64,000 nt of DNA from Ursus arctos. Taxonomy: Eukaryota > Chordata > Mammalia > Carnivora > Ursidae. The DNA lies in assembly GCF_023065955.2 (NCBI RefSeq), contig NW_026622841.1, positions 17,556,501 through 17,620,500 on the forward strand. The letters are read 5' to 3'. Below, one piece after another: positions 10,292-20,560 of this stretch. Position numbers and translations under genes: made by a program. Each line of letters starts with the position of its first letter. Within the stretch, counting starts at the first letter, position 1. The notes below the pieces were generated by a model, which was not told the DNA's origin, did not search any database, and worked only from the letters and a program-made list of their open reading frames with translations.

Positions 10292-11556
10292 GTGCAACAT
10301 TTTCCATTTTCATAGATAGCTTAGATTTCCCATCACCTTATCTGTTTGGCTCTTTCTAGTTATTTCTCTTGCAAATTTGCCTCAGGTACATACAAGCACA
10401 TATGTCCACACACTCATCCGTTCAGTTCTGAGAGCTCGTTGCCAAGCCTGAAAACAGATCTTGACATTTCTGAGTTTCAGTTCTTCCCCAGATGTTTTCT
10501 CCGAACCCCTTCCCATCCCCTCCAACCCTAAGCAGCCAGAGGGAGCATTTGGGACTTTCAAAATTCGTGTCCTTCTCCAAGGACACAGGCACATTCCCAG
10601 TGTCACACTAGAAGACTCCATCTACAAAGCAGGCAGCGAATGAAACAAAGTCTCATGCTTTCCCTTGGAGTTTAGAAAAAAAGGTCTTGCTTCAGGACGC
10701 AATTTATTGCTAACAGTCTAATCATGGACAGAATGTGTTATTCGTAATAAAATCCTCAACGTGTTTATTTGACAAATTATAATAAGAAATGGTAGCGACA
10801 TCTCCATTTTCCCCTTGCTCCAACTGGCTTGGGAGGGGGCTTTCACCAACTCAGCCTGCCCATCGAAATCCTGCCCGTGGGTGTGTTTCTGTGGCTTGAG
10901 CCTCTGGGAGCCAGGTGTGTGCTCCTGCAGCCTGAATTTGGCTGTAAATTATGTTTTGTTTTCTGTCAGCTGCCTGACAGCTAAAATCATATTTGCTGTC
11001 AGAGGTGACAGGGGCCACAATGGTGATGTATTAAAGCACTGCAGAGGCACAGGGGAGCAGACTGGGCAGACTCCTCTGGCCCTCCTGCTGTTACCTGTTT
11101 CCCACAGCGCGTGGCCCGAGCTGGTGGGCCTGGTGCAGGAGAGCACCACAAATGAGACGCAGTCTCATCAGAGTCACTGAAAACATGGCCGGCTTCCGGG
11201 AGGATCTCTTAATAGGCTTAAGATGTTGGCAAAATCCTAGCCCTTAATTGCATTGTGCGACAAAATGCAAAATCCATCACTGTAATTACTTCCAAGCACT
11301 GGATTCCAAGGCATTTTGGTTATATTCAAATGGATATTTAAACTCACAGACAACAACAGGCTTCATTTTCTCCAAATGACTGATTGTTTCTTGTCATTGT
11401 CCCAGCCTCCACCCCCCACCCCCACCAGGATTCTACTTTTTTCATTTTTAGAGACTAAAGTGTCCTTTAGACTGGTGATAAGCCAGCTTTATGGCTTCAC
11501 TGCTCACTAAATGGAAACAAGATGTTTTCTGGCTCTACTCCTTATAGCCCGTTCGT
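10292..11556. other. Unique stretch resembling conserved noncoding DNA
   Basis: No gene recognised. Around 10685-10790 and 11150-11340 the DNA is AT-rich with homeodomain-type TAATTG/TAATTA cores (for example CCCTTAATTGCATTGTGCGA). Between them lies the CTGTCA/TGACAG array listed separately. The texture suggests regulatory conservation, but only a multi-species alignment can show it. Confidence 0.5.
10963..11011. promoter_or_regulatory. Double inverted repeat of TALE-type TGACAG sites
   Basis: CTGTCAGCTGCCTGACAG (10963-10980) is a perfect 7-base-arm inverted repeat with a 4-base spacer. CTGTCAGAGGTGACAG (10996-11011) is a second inverted pair with 6-base arms. TGACAG is the core site of MEIS/PREP/TGIF TALE homeodomain proteins, so four sites sit in 49 bp as two convergent pairs. 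Binding is inferred; the palindromic arrangement is directly visible. A CAGCTG E-box also occurs inside the first pair. Confidence 0.5.
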
Positions 11557-11741
11557 AGCTGATCTCTGGGGGCGCCTGGGTGGCTCAGTCGGTTAAGTGT
11601 CTGCCTTTGGCTCAGGTCATGGTCCCAGGGTCCTGGGATTGAGCCCCTCATCAGGCTCCCCACTCAGCTGAGAGCCTGCTTCTTCCTCTCCCTCTCCCTC
11701 TGTCTGCTGCTCCCCCTGCTGTGTTCTTTCTCTCTGTCAAA

Positions 11742-11780
<39 letters not shown>

Positions 11781-11829
11781 AATCTTTCAAAAAAAAAAAA
11801 AAAGCAGCAGCAGCAGCAGCTGATCTCTG
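11557..11829 (+). mobile_element. CAN-SINE with expanded AAAT tail and CAG run
   Basis: Plus-strand SINE with GGGGGCGCCTGGGTGGCTCA head and GGGATTGAGCCCC B box. Direct repeats AGCTGATCTCTG occur at 11557-11568 and 11818-11829. The tail has a long AAAT tandem run (about 11739-11782), an A run, then six CAG/GCAG units up to 11820 next to the target duplication. Confidence 0.94.
11739..11820 (+). repeat. (AAAT)n, poly(A) and (CAG)n composite microsatellite
   Basis: Tandem AAAT units, a stretch of A bases interrupted by TCTTTC, and a short CAG run form a composite simple repeat seeded by the SINE tail. Length polymorphism is likely. Confidence 0.9.
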
Positions 11830-12940
11830 TTTGTCTAGATTCCTCCCTTCTCCTTTTCCTGGCTTCCCAGTAGACTTATAGGACCACCTTGTAGGATTGG
11901 ATCTGGCTTCTGAAGCATTATTATTATTGGAATCTCACCACTCTGTCAAGGATGGTTATAACTTACCATGCCCTTCCTAAGGGCTGGCCAACATTAGCCA
12001 AAGATTAGAAATATTGGGTTTCAAAGGAATTAGTCTTGAAACTCATCTATGGAGAAAATATTGCTCCCCAGGGCCCTTTTTCCAAGATGCTGTCTCTGCC
12101 CCTGGGCAGGGTGGTTCTCTGCCTCTTCCCATAAGTCTAGAACCCAATAGGGAAGGAATACAGGAGCCAGTCCCAGATTGGGCCTCTATACAGCTAGTTC
12201 AACATGGTAAGTTTGAATAAAGAACAAACATTCTCCCTTTGAGGGGAAAACAGATTTCTCCAAATCCCACACAGCCTTGACTCATCAATCCTTGAGATTG
12301 GGGTGGGAAGGGACACGCAATCTCCCCCTTGGCCTAGTGGCAAATTACAGACAACAGGAGAGGGCTTTGGCGTCAGTTAGGCCTGGAATCAATGACCAAA
12401 GTCGAGCTCTCCCATGTACTTGCTGAATGATCTTGAGGACGGATTGTATTAACCCTCAGAGTTTCTCAGGTCGCCATTCCTCCAATGGAGACAATCCAGT
12501 AGTGTTTGCAATTTTATCAGAGTTGGATTCTAAAGTCAGTGTCTAAGGAAGGAATCACTAGTGGCTGGAGCTTTCCTTGAAAACCTTTTAAACCCACTAC
12601 ATTTCAGTAATAGATTCTCCTTTCTCCTCACTGGAGGTCAAACAGCATCTCTCACTATACAGGTCAGGCTCTCTTGGGTTTATCAAAAGAGGCCGTGCTG
12701 GTTCATTTTGGGGGGCCAGATTATGTAAAAAAAAATAGCTCTCTTAAAATATTATAATTACATTCTTCACAGTGAAATGGTGACACTTTGGAAGGCACTT
12801 AAGAACCAAATCTGATGGGGGAGGAAAAGAAGTTTGTGTCTCTTCTCGCCCCTTCTTTCACACAGCCCATCTTCCAGTGGAAGCGTGATGAGATCACCCT
12901 TGCTTCTTAATCTCTCCTCCTCCTTTCAGTATGTACAACT
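11830..12940. other. Unique noncoding stretch
   Basis: No gene or confident repeat. Short open frames only. The composition is typical of mammalian intron or intergenic DNA. Confidence 0.5.
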
Positions 12941-13382
12941 TATGGTGCGTTGAATTGTGTCCCTCCAAAAAAGATATATTGAAGTCCTAACCTCCAGAAC
13001 CTCAGAGTATTACCTTATTTGTAGACAGGTCCTTTACAGAGGCAATCAAGTTTAACTGAAGTCATCAGATGGACCCTAATTCAATATGATTGGTGCCCTT
13101 ATAAAAAGGGGAAATTTGGACACAAAGACATGTACAAAGTGAAGGTTATATGAAGACCCAGGGAGAAGAGGGGCTCTACAAGCCAGGGAACACCTGAGGC
13201 TACCAGAAGCTGAGAAGCAAACTTGGAACAGTCTCCTTCACAGCCCTCAGAAGAAACCAATCCTGCCAACACTTTGATTTCCAACTTCTAGCTTCCCAAA
13301 CTGTGAGACAATAAATGTCTGTTGCTTAAGTCACCCAGTTGGTGGTACGTTGTTATGGCTGTCCTCCAAGAAACTAATACGC
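12941..13382 (+). mobile_element. Solo LTR, MLT1-like (ERVL-MaLR)
   Basis: Starts near GGTGCGTTGAATTGTGTCCC and runs through AGTCCTAACCTCCAGAACCT, CCCTTATAAAAAGGGGAAAT, CTGCCAACACTTTGATTTCC, AACTGTGAGACAATAAATGT and CCACCC-type sequence to ACTAATACGCAG. This is the full landmark order of MLT1 LTRs, including the AATAAA polyadenylation signal. No internal sequence is attached on either side, so it is a solo LTR or one without a retained interior. Confidence 0.88.
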
Positions 13383-13424
13383 AGTGGGATTTGCCCAAGT
13401 TAAATGTGTCTTTGACGAGACTCC

Positions 13425-13545
13425 CCCAAGATACCTACCTTGTAGGGTCTTCATGAGAATCAGTTGAGCTAAATTCTGAGTGCTGTGCTTAGATCTGTAC
13501 CCAGGACATATTAAATACTCAGTGTTAGCTTTCACTATTATTACT
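13425..13545 (+). mobile_element. MIR SINE relic (3' half)
   Basis: Reads ACCTACCTTGTAGGGTCTTC, ATGAGAATCAGTTGAGCTAA and GTGCTGTGCTTAG then CATATTAAATACTCAGTGTTA, matching the MIR 3' half in order. Confidence 0.75.
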
Positions 13546-14519
13546 AGACCATGATTATGATGGCATCTGTGAAGCAGTAATTGGAACAGGTGTTAGCTGC
13601 TTGGGCTTTGTAGTGAAGAGGATCCCAGACGGCAGTTGATGGAGCCCTTGGGCAGGCAGGCCAGGATGTCACCAGGAGGCCAGGATGCCTCTGGTGCTAA
13701 CCTGGCAGCAACCTGATCTTACTCTGAAGCACATTTAGACCAGAAAACATGGAATGTGCTGAAAATAGAGTCTGTGCCACACTTGGTGCTCTTGGAGTCA
13801 TCAGTAGGAGTTTCCTCTTGGAAGCTATGCACTGTGTCCCTCAGGCTGGGTAAAAGTGGAGATCACTTCTATGCTTGGGGTGATGACAGCGGTGACAAAA
13901 ATGACAGCCTGTCCTCGTGGAGGGAGACTCAGCCTGCAGATGCATTTCCCCAGACACTGTCCCCGGGGGCATGAGAATCAGGTCCCTTGGAGAATCCTAG
14001 GAATAGGATGCCAAATGGTACCCTCTGTGGCATCAGGATCAGCAACCAGGATCCACAGGTGAAGACAAAGGTTCTGAATGGTGGGGGTCAGGGTGTTTCA
14101 ATGGCCCACCAAGAGTTGGCCAAATGACTCCGCTGCCACCTGACTCCCTCTGAAAAGCCCTTTCCCACAGCTCCCCAGTCAATGTGAGGAAACAATTGAG
14201 CAGTGAAAGGAAGGGGAGGAGAAGAGCTGGTAGGAATTTGGGGTTTATTGGTCCAATGGAGACTGCTATGATTCCTTCCCTTGGGGACCAGGAAAGGGAT
14301 GCCTCTGCAGCTCCAATCAGAGAAGCTTTAAGAGAATCTCTCATGGAGATCAGGCTTGTCTGCAGGAAGGGGAGCCTGACAGCTCATTTCCTGATCACTC
14401 ATGCTCATGCAGCAGACCTTCTGATGTTCTCCCTGTGTCTAACTGAGGAGGGGAGAAGAGACTGGGGGAAAGGTGGCAGAGTGGACAGAGAGGGCAGAGA
14501 AGGAAGGTGGCAATTCAGG
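13546..14519. other. Unique noncoding stretch
   Basis: No gene recognised. Several overlapping short open frames on both strands lack features of exons. No confident repeat family. Confidence 0.45.
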
Positions 14520-14700
14520 AACTACCAGAACCTGGGAGCGAGGCCTGGCCCAGATCCTCCCTCTATCACCTTGAGTGGGAGTACAGCCCTTCCAACACCT
14601 TGATTTCAGACTTCTGGCCTCCTGAACTGTGAGACCATAGATTTCTAGTGCTCGACGTTTATGGTACTTGGTTACAACAGCCCTAGGAAACCAATACAGT
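14520..14700 (+). mobile_element. MLT1-like LTR, 3' fragment
   Basis: Only the end of a MaLR LTR is present: CCAACACCTTGATTTCAGAC, TTCTGGCCTCCTGAACTGTG, a mutated polyadenylation region (ACCATAGATTTCT) and GGTTACAACAGCCCTAGGAA then CCAATACAG. The 5' two thirds are missing or unrecognisable. Confidence 0.82.
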
Positions 14701-15289
14701 CAATCTCATGGGAGCTCTGGACCTGGGATGGCCCTTCGGGGTTCCCCCAGCTCAGTCCAGGGGCTGGGTCCTTGAACTTCCTTATTGGCCAGTCATTGGA
14801 TGTGGGCTGCCCCCCACACCTGAGGGGCACACAGTGGGGTGAGGCAGCTTCCTCTGGCCAAGGGTCCTTCTGGAGAGTTGCTCCACTGTGTGCCAGGAGC
14901 AGCCATTACTCCCTGCCAGTGCCAGGCCAAGGGAGAGAGAAGAAAAGCCCTCACCCCTGAGGGGGTAGGTGCCAAACCACAGCAAGCAAGATAAGTAATA
15001 TTTTGATGCAAAATTATTAAAAATTACAGTGGAATCAACCCTCTGTGATAAATAAACACCTCTCAAAATTGTACATAAAACAAGGTCAGTAGTATTGATT
15101 GTTCCTTGTGCTGTGGGGGTAGGGGGCTGTATGGCCTGGCATGGCAATGCTCCCTGCAGCTGGGAAGGAGGGCCGTGGTCCTGAAGGGGACATCTGGGTG
15201 CCACACCACAGCCACCACTACACCCAGGAAGAAGTAGAGCCAGGTTTAGGACCTTGGCAGTCAGCCTTCTCAGTTTGGATGCTTAACCA

Positions 15290-15303
15290 CTGCCCTCTAC
15301 TGC
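15290..15303 (-). promoter_or_regulatory. CTCF-like motif
   Basis: Read on the minus strand the sequence is GCAGTAGAGGGCAG, which fits the CTCF core (CCASYAGRKGGCRS) at all positions except the first. The site is in unique DNA. Occupancy is not shown by sequence alone. Confidence 0.5.
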
Positions 15304-16489
15304 TTGGAAGCCTCTAGAGGAAGTATTTTGAGGGAAAGGAATGATCGAAGCAATAGGAAAAGTTGTAACCTCTGTTGTGTTACAAAATCAAATCTACTCC
15401 TTGTACTGTGGAATGGGAATGCCAACAGGGCCACCAACAGCTGGAAGTAGGGTCCTAGTGTTCTGGAGTCTGTGCCTATGAGCCTGTGGACCCGTTTGGA
15501 CTCAGGAGAGAGGGGAGCCCACGGTGGCTGCTGAGCAGGCTTTGTGCCTCCAATGGCACAGTCAAATCAAGGTCATGATGCCCAAGGACAAGGGCATTTG
15601 CTTATCCCTCTCCTGTCATCAGTCCAGCCTTTTGAGTGATATAGAGCTCCTGCCTGGACATGTTTCCTGCTGCTTAAATGACAAATCTGGTCGGTTTTAT
15701 GTCCTGCGTGCTGGGTCTTTGAACTCGTGGCAGATAGGCTCCAGGCTCAGAGGGATGGATGGATGGTCTCTGTACATTGACCCCTACCCTTCATCCCAAA
15801 GACGGTCTCCCCAAGGCCACCTGAGTAAATCACTTCTCTCCTTCCAGGCCTTGATTTCTGCTCCTCCCCCACCCCCTGACAGAACCTAAAACAAGAAGAC
15901 AACCTTCCTTTGCTCAACTGTTATAAATTCCCAGCTTAGCAGGTCTCGAGCTGATTGCCTTGGCTTGGTTGTCTGTCTGTAAATGAGGCTCCTCACACAT
16001 GACGGATGGCCCCACACTCTGGACAGACATTTGACCTGACTGGGAAACACCACTGTTAACTATTTAACAATACTGTTTTGGAGACAACTCCTTTGGATGG
16101 CATTATCCCGGGTTGACCATTTCTAATCAATAAAAATTGTCCGTGGAAACTAGTAACTCCCACCTCGTGTTGAATGACAGAGGCCGCATCTTGGCTTTGA
16201 GTTCCAAGAACCCCTTGCCTCCTGAATAAACATCACGTCAAAGGTTATTCTCTGTTCTTCCCGTCAAGCCTAAATTTAGCAAAATTAGGATATGGATTTT
16301 CCTTTATTCTCTGTGATCATAAATGTAATGTCAGATTTTTTCTCCCGGAGAGCTTTTCATCCCACCTCTACTCAGTGTCAAGGTTGTCAGAACCATAATT
16401 TATTCATATTTTTGACCTCTGGGGAGGACAATATCCAAAGGGTCAGGGAGTGTTATTGAATGTCAGGATGAAAATTCACTGCTTGGCTC

Positions 16490-16600
16490 TCTTTACAACG
16501 TTACGTTTAATCAGGCGCGAATGCGGCTGAGGCGTTGGCCGCTATAATGCCCTGAAGAGCACCCCTTTCTTATTAGTAATTACGCAATATGTATGCATTT
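16490..16600. promoter_or_regulatory. CpG-retaining candidate conserved element
   Basis: In an otherwise AT-rich, CpG-poor neighbourhood this block keeps about nine CpGs (for example CAACGTTACGTTTAATCAGG then CGCGAATGCGGCTGAGGCGT). It ends with TAATTACGCAAT (16576-16587), one base away from the C/EBP palindrome ATTGCGCAAT and joined to a homeodomain core. CpG retention outside an island suggests constraint or lack of germline methylation; that is inference. Confidence 0.4.
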
Positions 16601-17261
16601 CCCAAAGTCCTCAAAGTAGAAGAACAGTCAGAGCCTGCTTGTTTTTCTTGGAATTGGGAAGTGGAGGTCTGTGCTTTCTGGCCCTGGGCTCCGTGCCCGG
16701 GAGCCGCTATGGGGGTGAGGGGTCCTCGAGGGTCCTGCTGGGGGCTGGGCACGCTCACTTGGGTGGTCCTCTGGCTGGGCCACTTGGAGACCCGGCTCCT
16801 TCTTGTAGGGCTTGCAGTGCAGCTCTTTACCCAGAATGTCAAGGCCCAGGCAGCCCTGGAAGCTTAATGATTTTCTGGGAACCGTGTGGAGAGGCCTAGA
16901 GGGCCAGAGGAACAATTAATCAATGCTAAATAATAACAATAGTTATTCTCTGATTCACGGGCGGAATAAATCCCTCATTTCTAACCCTCAATAGATACAG
17001 TCCAGACGTGCACGGCAGAGACCGTAGGCTCATTAGAATTCTTGCCAAGCAGCGTCTTACATGTCTTCCAGAGGGTTCTATTTTCCCAGTCATTTTTAAA
17101 CAGCTTGGAAAGAGCTTCTGTAAACCCCACTGTATTTTGATTGGTTTGTTCCCATTCCCCTTGAGGCAGCAGGGGAATAAGGCTCTGCCTGGGTCAGTTC
17201 AGGCAATGAGGGAGAGAGTCAGGCGAAGGGCTTTGGAGCGACCTGACCCAGACGTGTGTTT

Positions 17262-17405
17262 AGAAACTGGTCCGACCACTTTCCTGCTGCATAACCTTCA
17301 CCATGTCACCTAATGTCTCTGAGCCTGAGTCTCCTTACTTGCAAGGTGAGAGCAACAAATGTGCCTATCATAGGACTGCAGAGAAGATCGTGTGAGATAC
17401 TAAAT
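17262..17405 (+). mobile_element. MIR SINE relic
   Basis: CTGCTGCATAACCTTCACCA, TGTCACCTAATGTCTCTGAG, CCTGAGTCTCCTTACTTGCA and a GTGAGATACTAAAT-like segment follow the MIR core order. Confidence 0.75.
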
Positions 17406-18804
17406 CTGAACTGAGATGGAGAAAATGTCATTTTCTTTGGAGCTAGTTTAAGGGAGAGCTTTTGAGATGGAAAGATTCCCTTGATTAGCCCACTTGGGGT
17501 TGAGCCCCCAGGGCCTGGGTATTGACCAGTCAGGGCCTTAGAGGAAGGCAGAAGCTACTTTGCAAAGTGGAGGGAGAGGAATTGGGAACTCAAGTGGGGA
17601 GAGTGGAGGGGGGAGAAAAGGACTTTTGCAGGTGGGGGTGGGAGAAGGGAAGGCCACGGAAAATGGGAAATGGTATGCAGAGCACCCTTCCAAGTGACCT
17701 TTCTCCCAGTTTTTCTAGAGAACATTGAAGAAATGCTTGGTGAGGCCAGATCCCTTAATGGATGCTGGGTGGTGGTGGGAGGGTGGGTAGGAGACTTGGG
17801 TCTAGGTGGCTCCTGGAGGGTCCCGAGACAGCAAGGACAATGAGGGCTGAGGGAGAGGAGCCTGTAGCTCTCACGGGAAGTCACAGAAATCTTCAGGAAG
17901 GACTTGGGCTTTAAAGGGGGCGGCGGGGGGTGGTGGTCAAGGTAATTTCACCTTCAAGGCAAGGGTGGGGGCTCCCCGGCAGACAAGCATGGTGTATGGC
18001 TTCTGGTAAACGCACAGTACAACAGTCACTGTGCTAAATGTTAGTTTTATCCTATTAGTCTGGGTGAGCTAGGGTGTGAGGTGGGTGCCCAAGGTAGATC
18101 AGGACCGGAGAAGCAGAGTCTCCCACTTTCTAATTCATAGAGCCTTTGAGAAAGAACCAGTAGAACTGATGGCGGTTAACAGTACCTAAAAAGGTGGGCC
18201 ACGGAGACACCGAGCTGTCCTTATCTTATCTCGCCTTGCCTCGCCTTGCCTCTCCTTGCCTTGCCTTATTAACCATTTGTAGGCTTTTTGTGCCTTATGC
18301 ATGTACCAGTATAAACTATTTGTATTGTTTCGTTTTTAATTCAAATACATCTGCTATAGTTTCTGGAACTTCGAGAAGGGAAACATCACCCTCTCTTGTT
18401 GCTTTGTATCTAGCATAGCAAGGGTTTCTTCCGAGGCTCCTTCCAGGTTCATCTCTGATGCCACTTCTCCATAAATATTTCCATGATCCCACAGCTAGAG
18501 GGTGCCTCTCAGCTAAACATGTACACCACAGCTCCTCTGGTGGCACCTGCCACCTTCTGTGGGGGACAATGGCTACAGAGTAGACCTGGACCCAGGGAAT
18601 GTGCCCAGGACCTTTGCAGATATCCAAATCACAACTTCCACTCTTTGCCATGGGTAATTGCTTCCACACAACTTTGAGTTCCTATTCAAGAGCCTATCTT
18701 CACCTCCTCCTCATGTTCTTCATCTGGTCAAGTGCTTCCTTTCTTGCGGGAGCCATTTTGTTTTTATGAAGCCACATTATTTTCACCCCTTCACTCCAGT
18801 TACT
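17406..18804. other. Unique purine-rich then mixed stretch
   Basis: No gene recognised. 17560-17680 is G/A-rich. A degenerate CCTTG pentamer array occurs at about 18219-18269. Short frames on both strands are not convincing exons. Confidence 0.45.
18219..18269 (+). repeat. Degenerate CCTTG pentanucleotide array
   Basis: Consecutive units of the form CGCCTTGCCT/CTCCTTGCCT alternate over about 50 bp. It is a short imperfect microsatellite. Confidence 0.75.
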
Positions 18805-19012
18805 GCATTGACTGTTCAATAGGACCTCTGCGGTGATGGAAATCCAGATCTGTGCCATCCAGTGGGGTGGCTACCTATGTTACTGAGTGCTTGGAATATG
18901 GCTAGTGTGACTGAAGAATGAATTTACATTTTTATTTAATTTTAATTAATTTAATAGTAAATTTAAACAGCCACAGAGGGCTAGTGGCTACCATTTTGGT
19001 AGGCATAGACAC
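18805..19012 (-). mobile_element. hAT-type non-autonomous DNA transposon
   Basis: Contains TGGAATATGGCTAGTGTGAC, an internal AT-rich block TTTAATTTTAATTAATTTAA, and GGCTAGTGGCTACCATTTTG then TAGGCATAG, with CTGTTCAATAGGACCTCTGC at the left end. The CTAGCCAC/GTGGCTAG repeats with AT-rich core are those of a common mammalian MER-class element. I do not assign the exact MER number. No transposase is encoded. Confidence 0.65.
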
Positions 19013-19590
19013 TGAAATGAAGACAATCACACAGGTAGGTGGCTAGGCTCACTCACGGGCTAAGGAAGCTGCTTTTGCCCTCGTGTCCTTAAAGGTGCAT
19101 GATACAGATCATACCTTGGCTAAATCTCAGCTCACCTTCCAGGGAGGGGATGCAGGAGTTAACAACTTTGGCATGCCAGTGGTCAACTGTTTTCTTATTT
19201 GCTCTTCACCACCATTACTTTGGGTAAGCATATGTAAAAAAAAAAAAAGTTCTATAGCCCCCACAGTGCCTAGCACGGTGTCTTTCAAAGACTGTGTATG
19301 ATAAATATAGGAGGAGAAAATAAGTGGGGATTTTATGAAACTAGGTTGCACTTTTGAGAGACTAGCAGCCACTGTGATTCTGTTTTTAAAAATAGGTACA
19401 GTGATGTTTGGGGTGAGGATATCAGGAGATTGAAAAGAATCATTCAATAAATATTGATTGAAGGCACCTCCTGGTACACAGTAGTCATGCAGAAGGAGGA
19501 GACATGAAAGCTGTTTCTTTCTTGCCTTACAGCACAATAGTTCTGGAAGCTTCCTTGAGGGACCTTTGGTGAGCTGATTGGTATGGTCTG
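19013..19590. other. Unique stretch with a possible LINE-2 fragment
   Basis: No gene. Around 19438-19490 a weak antisense LINE-2-like 3' end (TTCAATAAATATTGATTGAA) is visible. A 13-base A run sits near 19235-19248. Confidence 0.45.
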
Positions 19591-20052
19591 TGTTATGGTT
19601 TGAATTGTGTCCCCCCCAAACAGATCTGTCCCCAGTACTTACCTCAAAATGTGACCTATTTGGAAATAGGGCCATTGCAGATACAATTAGCTTAGGTGAG
19701 GTGAAGTCATACTGGCGTAGGAAGGACCCTTAATCTAAAACGACTGGGCGACCTTATAAGAAGGGAGAAATTGGACACAGAGACAAAGACACACAGGGAG
19801 AATGTCAGGTGACAACAGAGGCAGAGATTGGAGTGTTGTGTCTCCGAGCCAAGGAAGGCCAAGGGTTGCTGGCCACCACCGGAAGCTGGAAGAGGCAAGA
19901 GGATCCTACCTGCAGTCTCAGAGGGAGCACGGCCTTGCCGACACCTTGATTTTGAACTTCCAGCTTTCGGAACTGTGAGAGAATACATTCCTGATGTTTT
20001 GAGCCACTGGGTTTGTGGTCCTTGGTTGCAGCAGCCCTAGGACACTAAGACA
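19591..20052 (+). mobile_element. Solo LTR, MLT1-like (ERVL-MaLR)
   Basis: Begins TGTTATGGTTTGAATTGTGT and passes through ATTTGGAAATAGGGCCATTG, GACCTTATAAGAAGGGAGAA, GGCAGAGATTGGAGTG, CCACCGGAAGCTGGAAGAGG, GCCGACACCTTGATTTTGAA and AACTGTGAGAGAATACATTC to CCTAGGACACTAAGACA. It is nearly complete. The internal GAGGCAGAGATTGGAGTG segment marks the same subgroup as the antisense LTR at 50821. No retroviral interior is seen. Confidence 0.9.
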
Positions 20053-20279
20053 GCTGGTTGACGTGGAATTGGTGAGGTGACAAGGACACGGAGATGCTAC
20101 CAGCTGGTCATTGAGGGTTGCTTGGACTGTGCTTTGGCTGGGAAGGCACAAAAGAGGTGCAGACCAAGATGGAATCACTTCAACGACCGGTGCCCCTGGA
20201 GAAAGCACTCTAAAAGCTGCTGGCTCACATTCTGCACTGTGGAGTGGAAGACAGAACTCTGACCGTGCTCTACCCCACC

Positions 20280-20560
20280 CAAACCATGCTTCTCTACTCT
20301 GTGAAACTGGGCTGCATCCTTCACTTGTGCGGCCCAAGCATGATCTCCCCAACTGGATGGAGCCCTTTGGAGGCGGGAATCATATCTCTTCCCACCTTCC
20401 CTCCTTCTCTGGACGCTTAGGACATATTTGGTGTTTATTGCCCAAAGCCCCGTGGAGGCGCCCGTCACATCTGTTCCACTTATTACTGTAGACCCAGTCC
20501 CTGGCACATCCTTGATGCTCAGTAGAGAGTTACTGAATGAGCAATAAATTAATAGATGCG
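20280..20560 (+). mobile_element. LINE-2 3' end
   Basis: GCGGGAATCATATCTCTTCC, then CAGTCCCTGGCACATCCTTG and ATGCTCAGTAGAGAGTTACT, then GAATGAGCAATAAA, give the LINE-2 3' terminus in plus orientation. The upstream portion is poorly preserved. Confidence 0.6.

Larger units (their letters stand above)
14701..17261. other. Long unique stretch with regulatory-like blocks
   Basis: No gene recognised although several 90-140 codon frames occur; they overlap on opposite strands and lack domains. The segment contains a strong CTCF-like motif (15290-15303) and a CpG-retaining block around 16490-16600, both listed separately. An inverted repeat AATAAC-AATA-GTTATT sits at 16932-16947 and includes a SOX-type AACAAT core. 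Confidence 0.5.

Noticed and set aside
19127..19675. 182-codon minus-strand open frame
   Set aside because: Its start lies within an MLT1-like LTR and the rest is unique DNA with no domain; no codon bias or splice context supports a gene.
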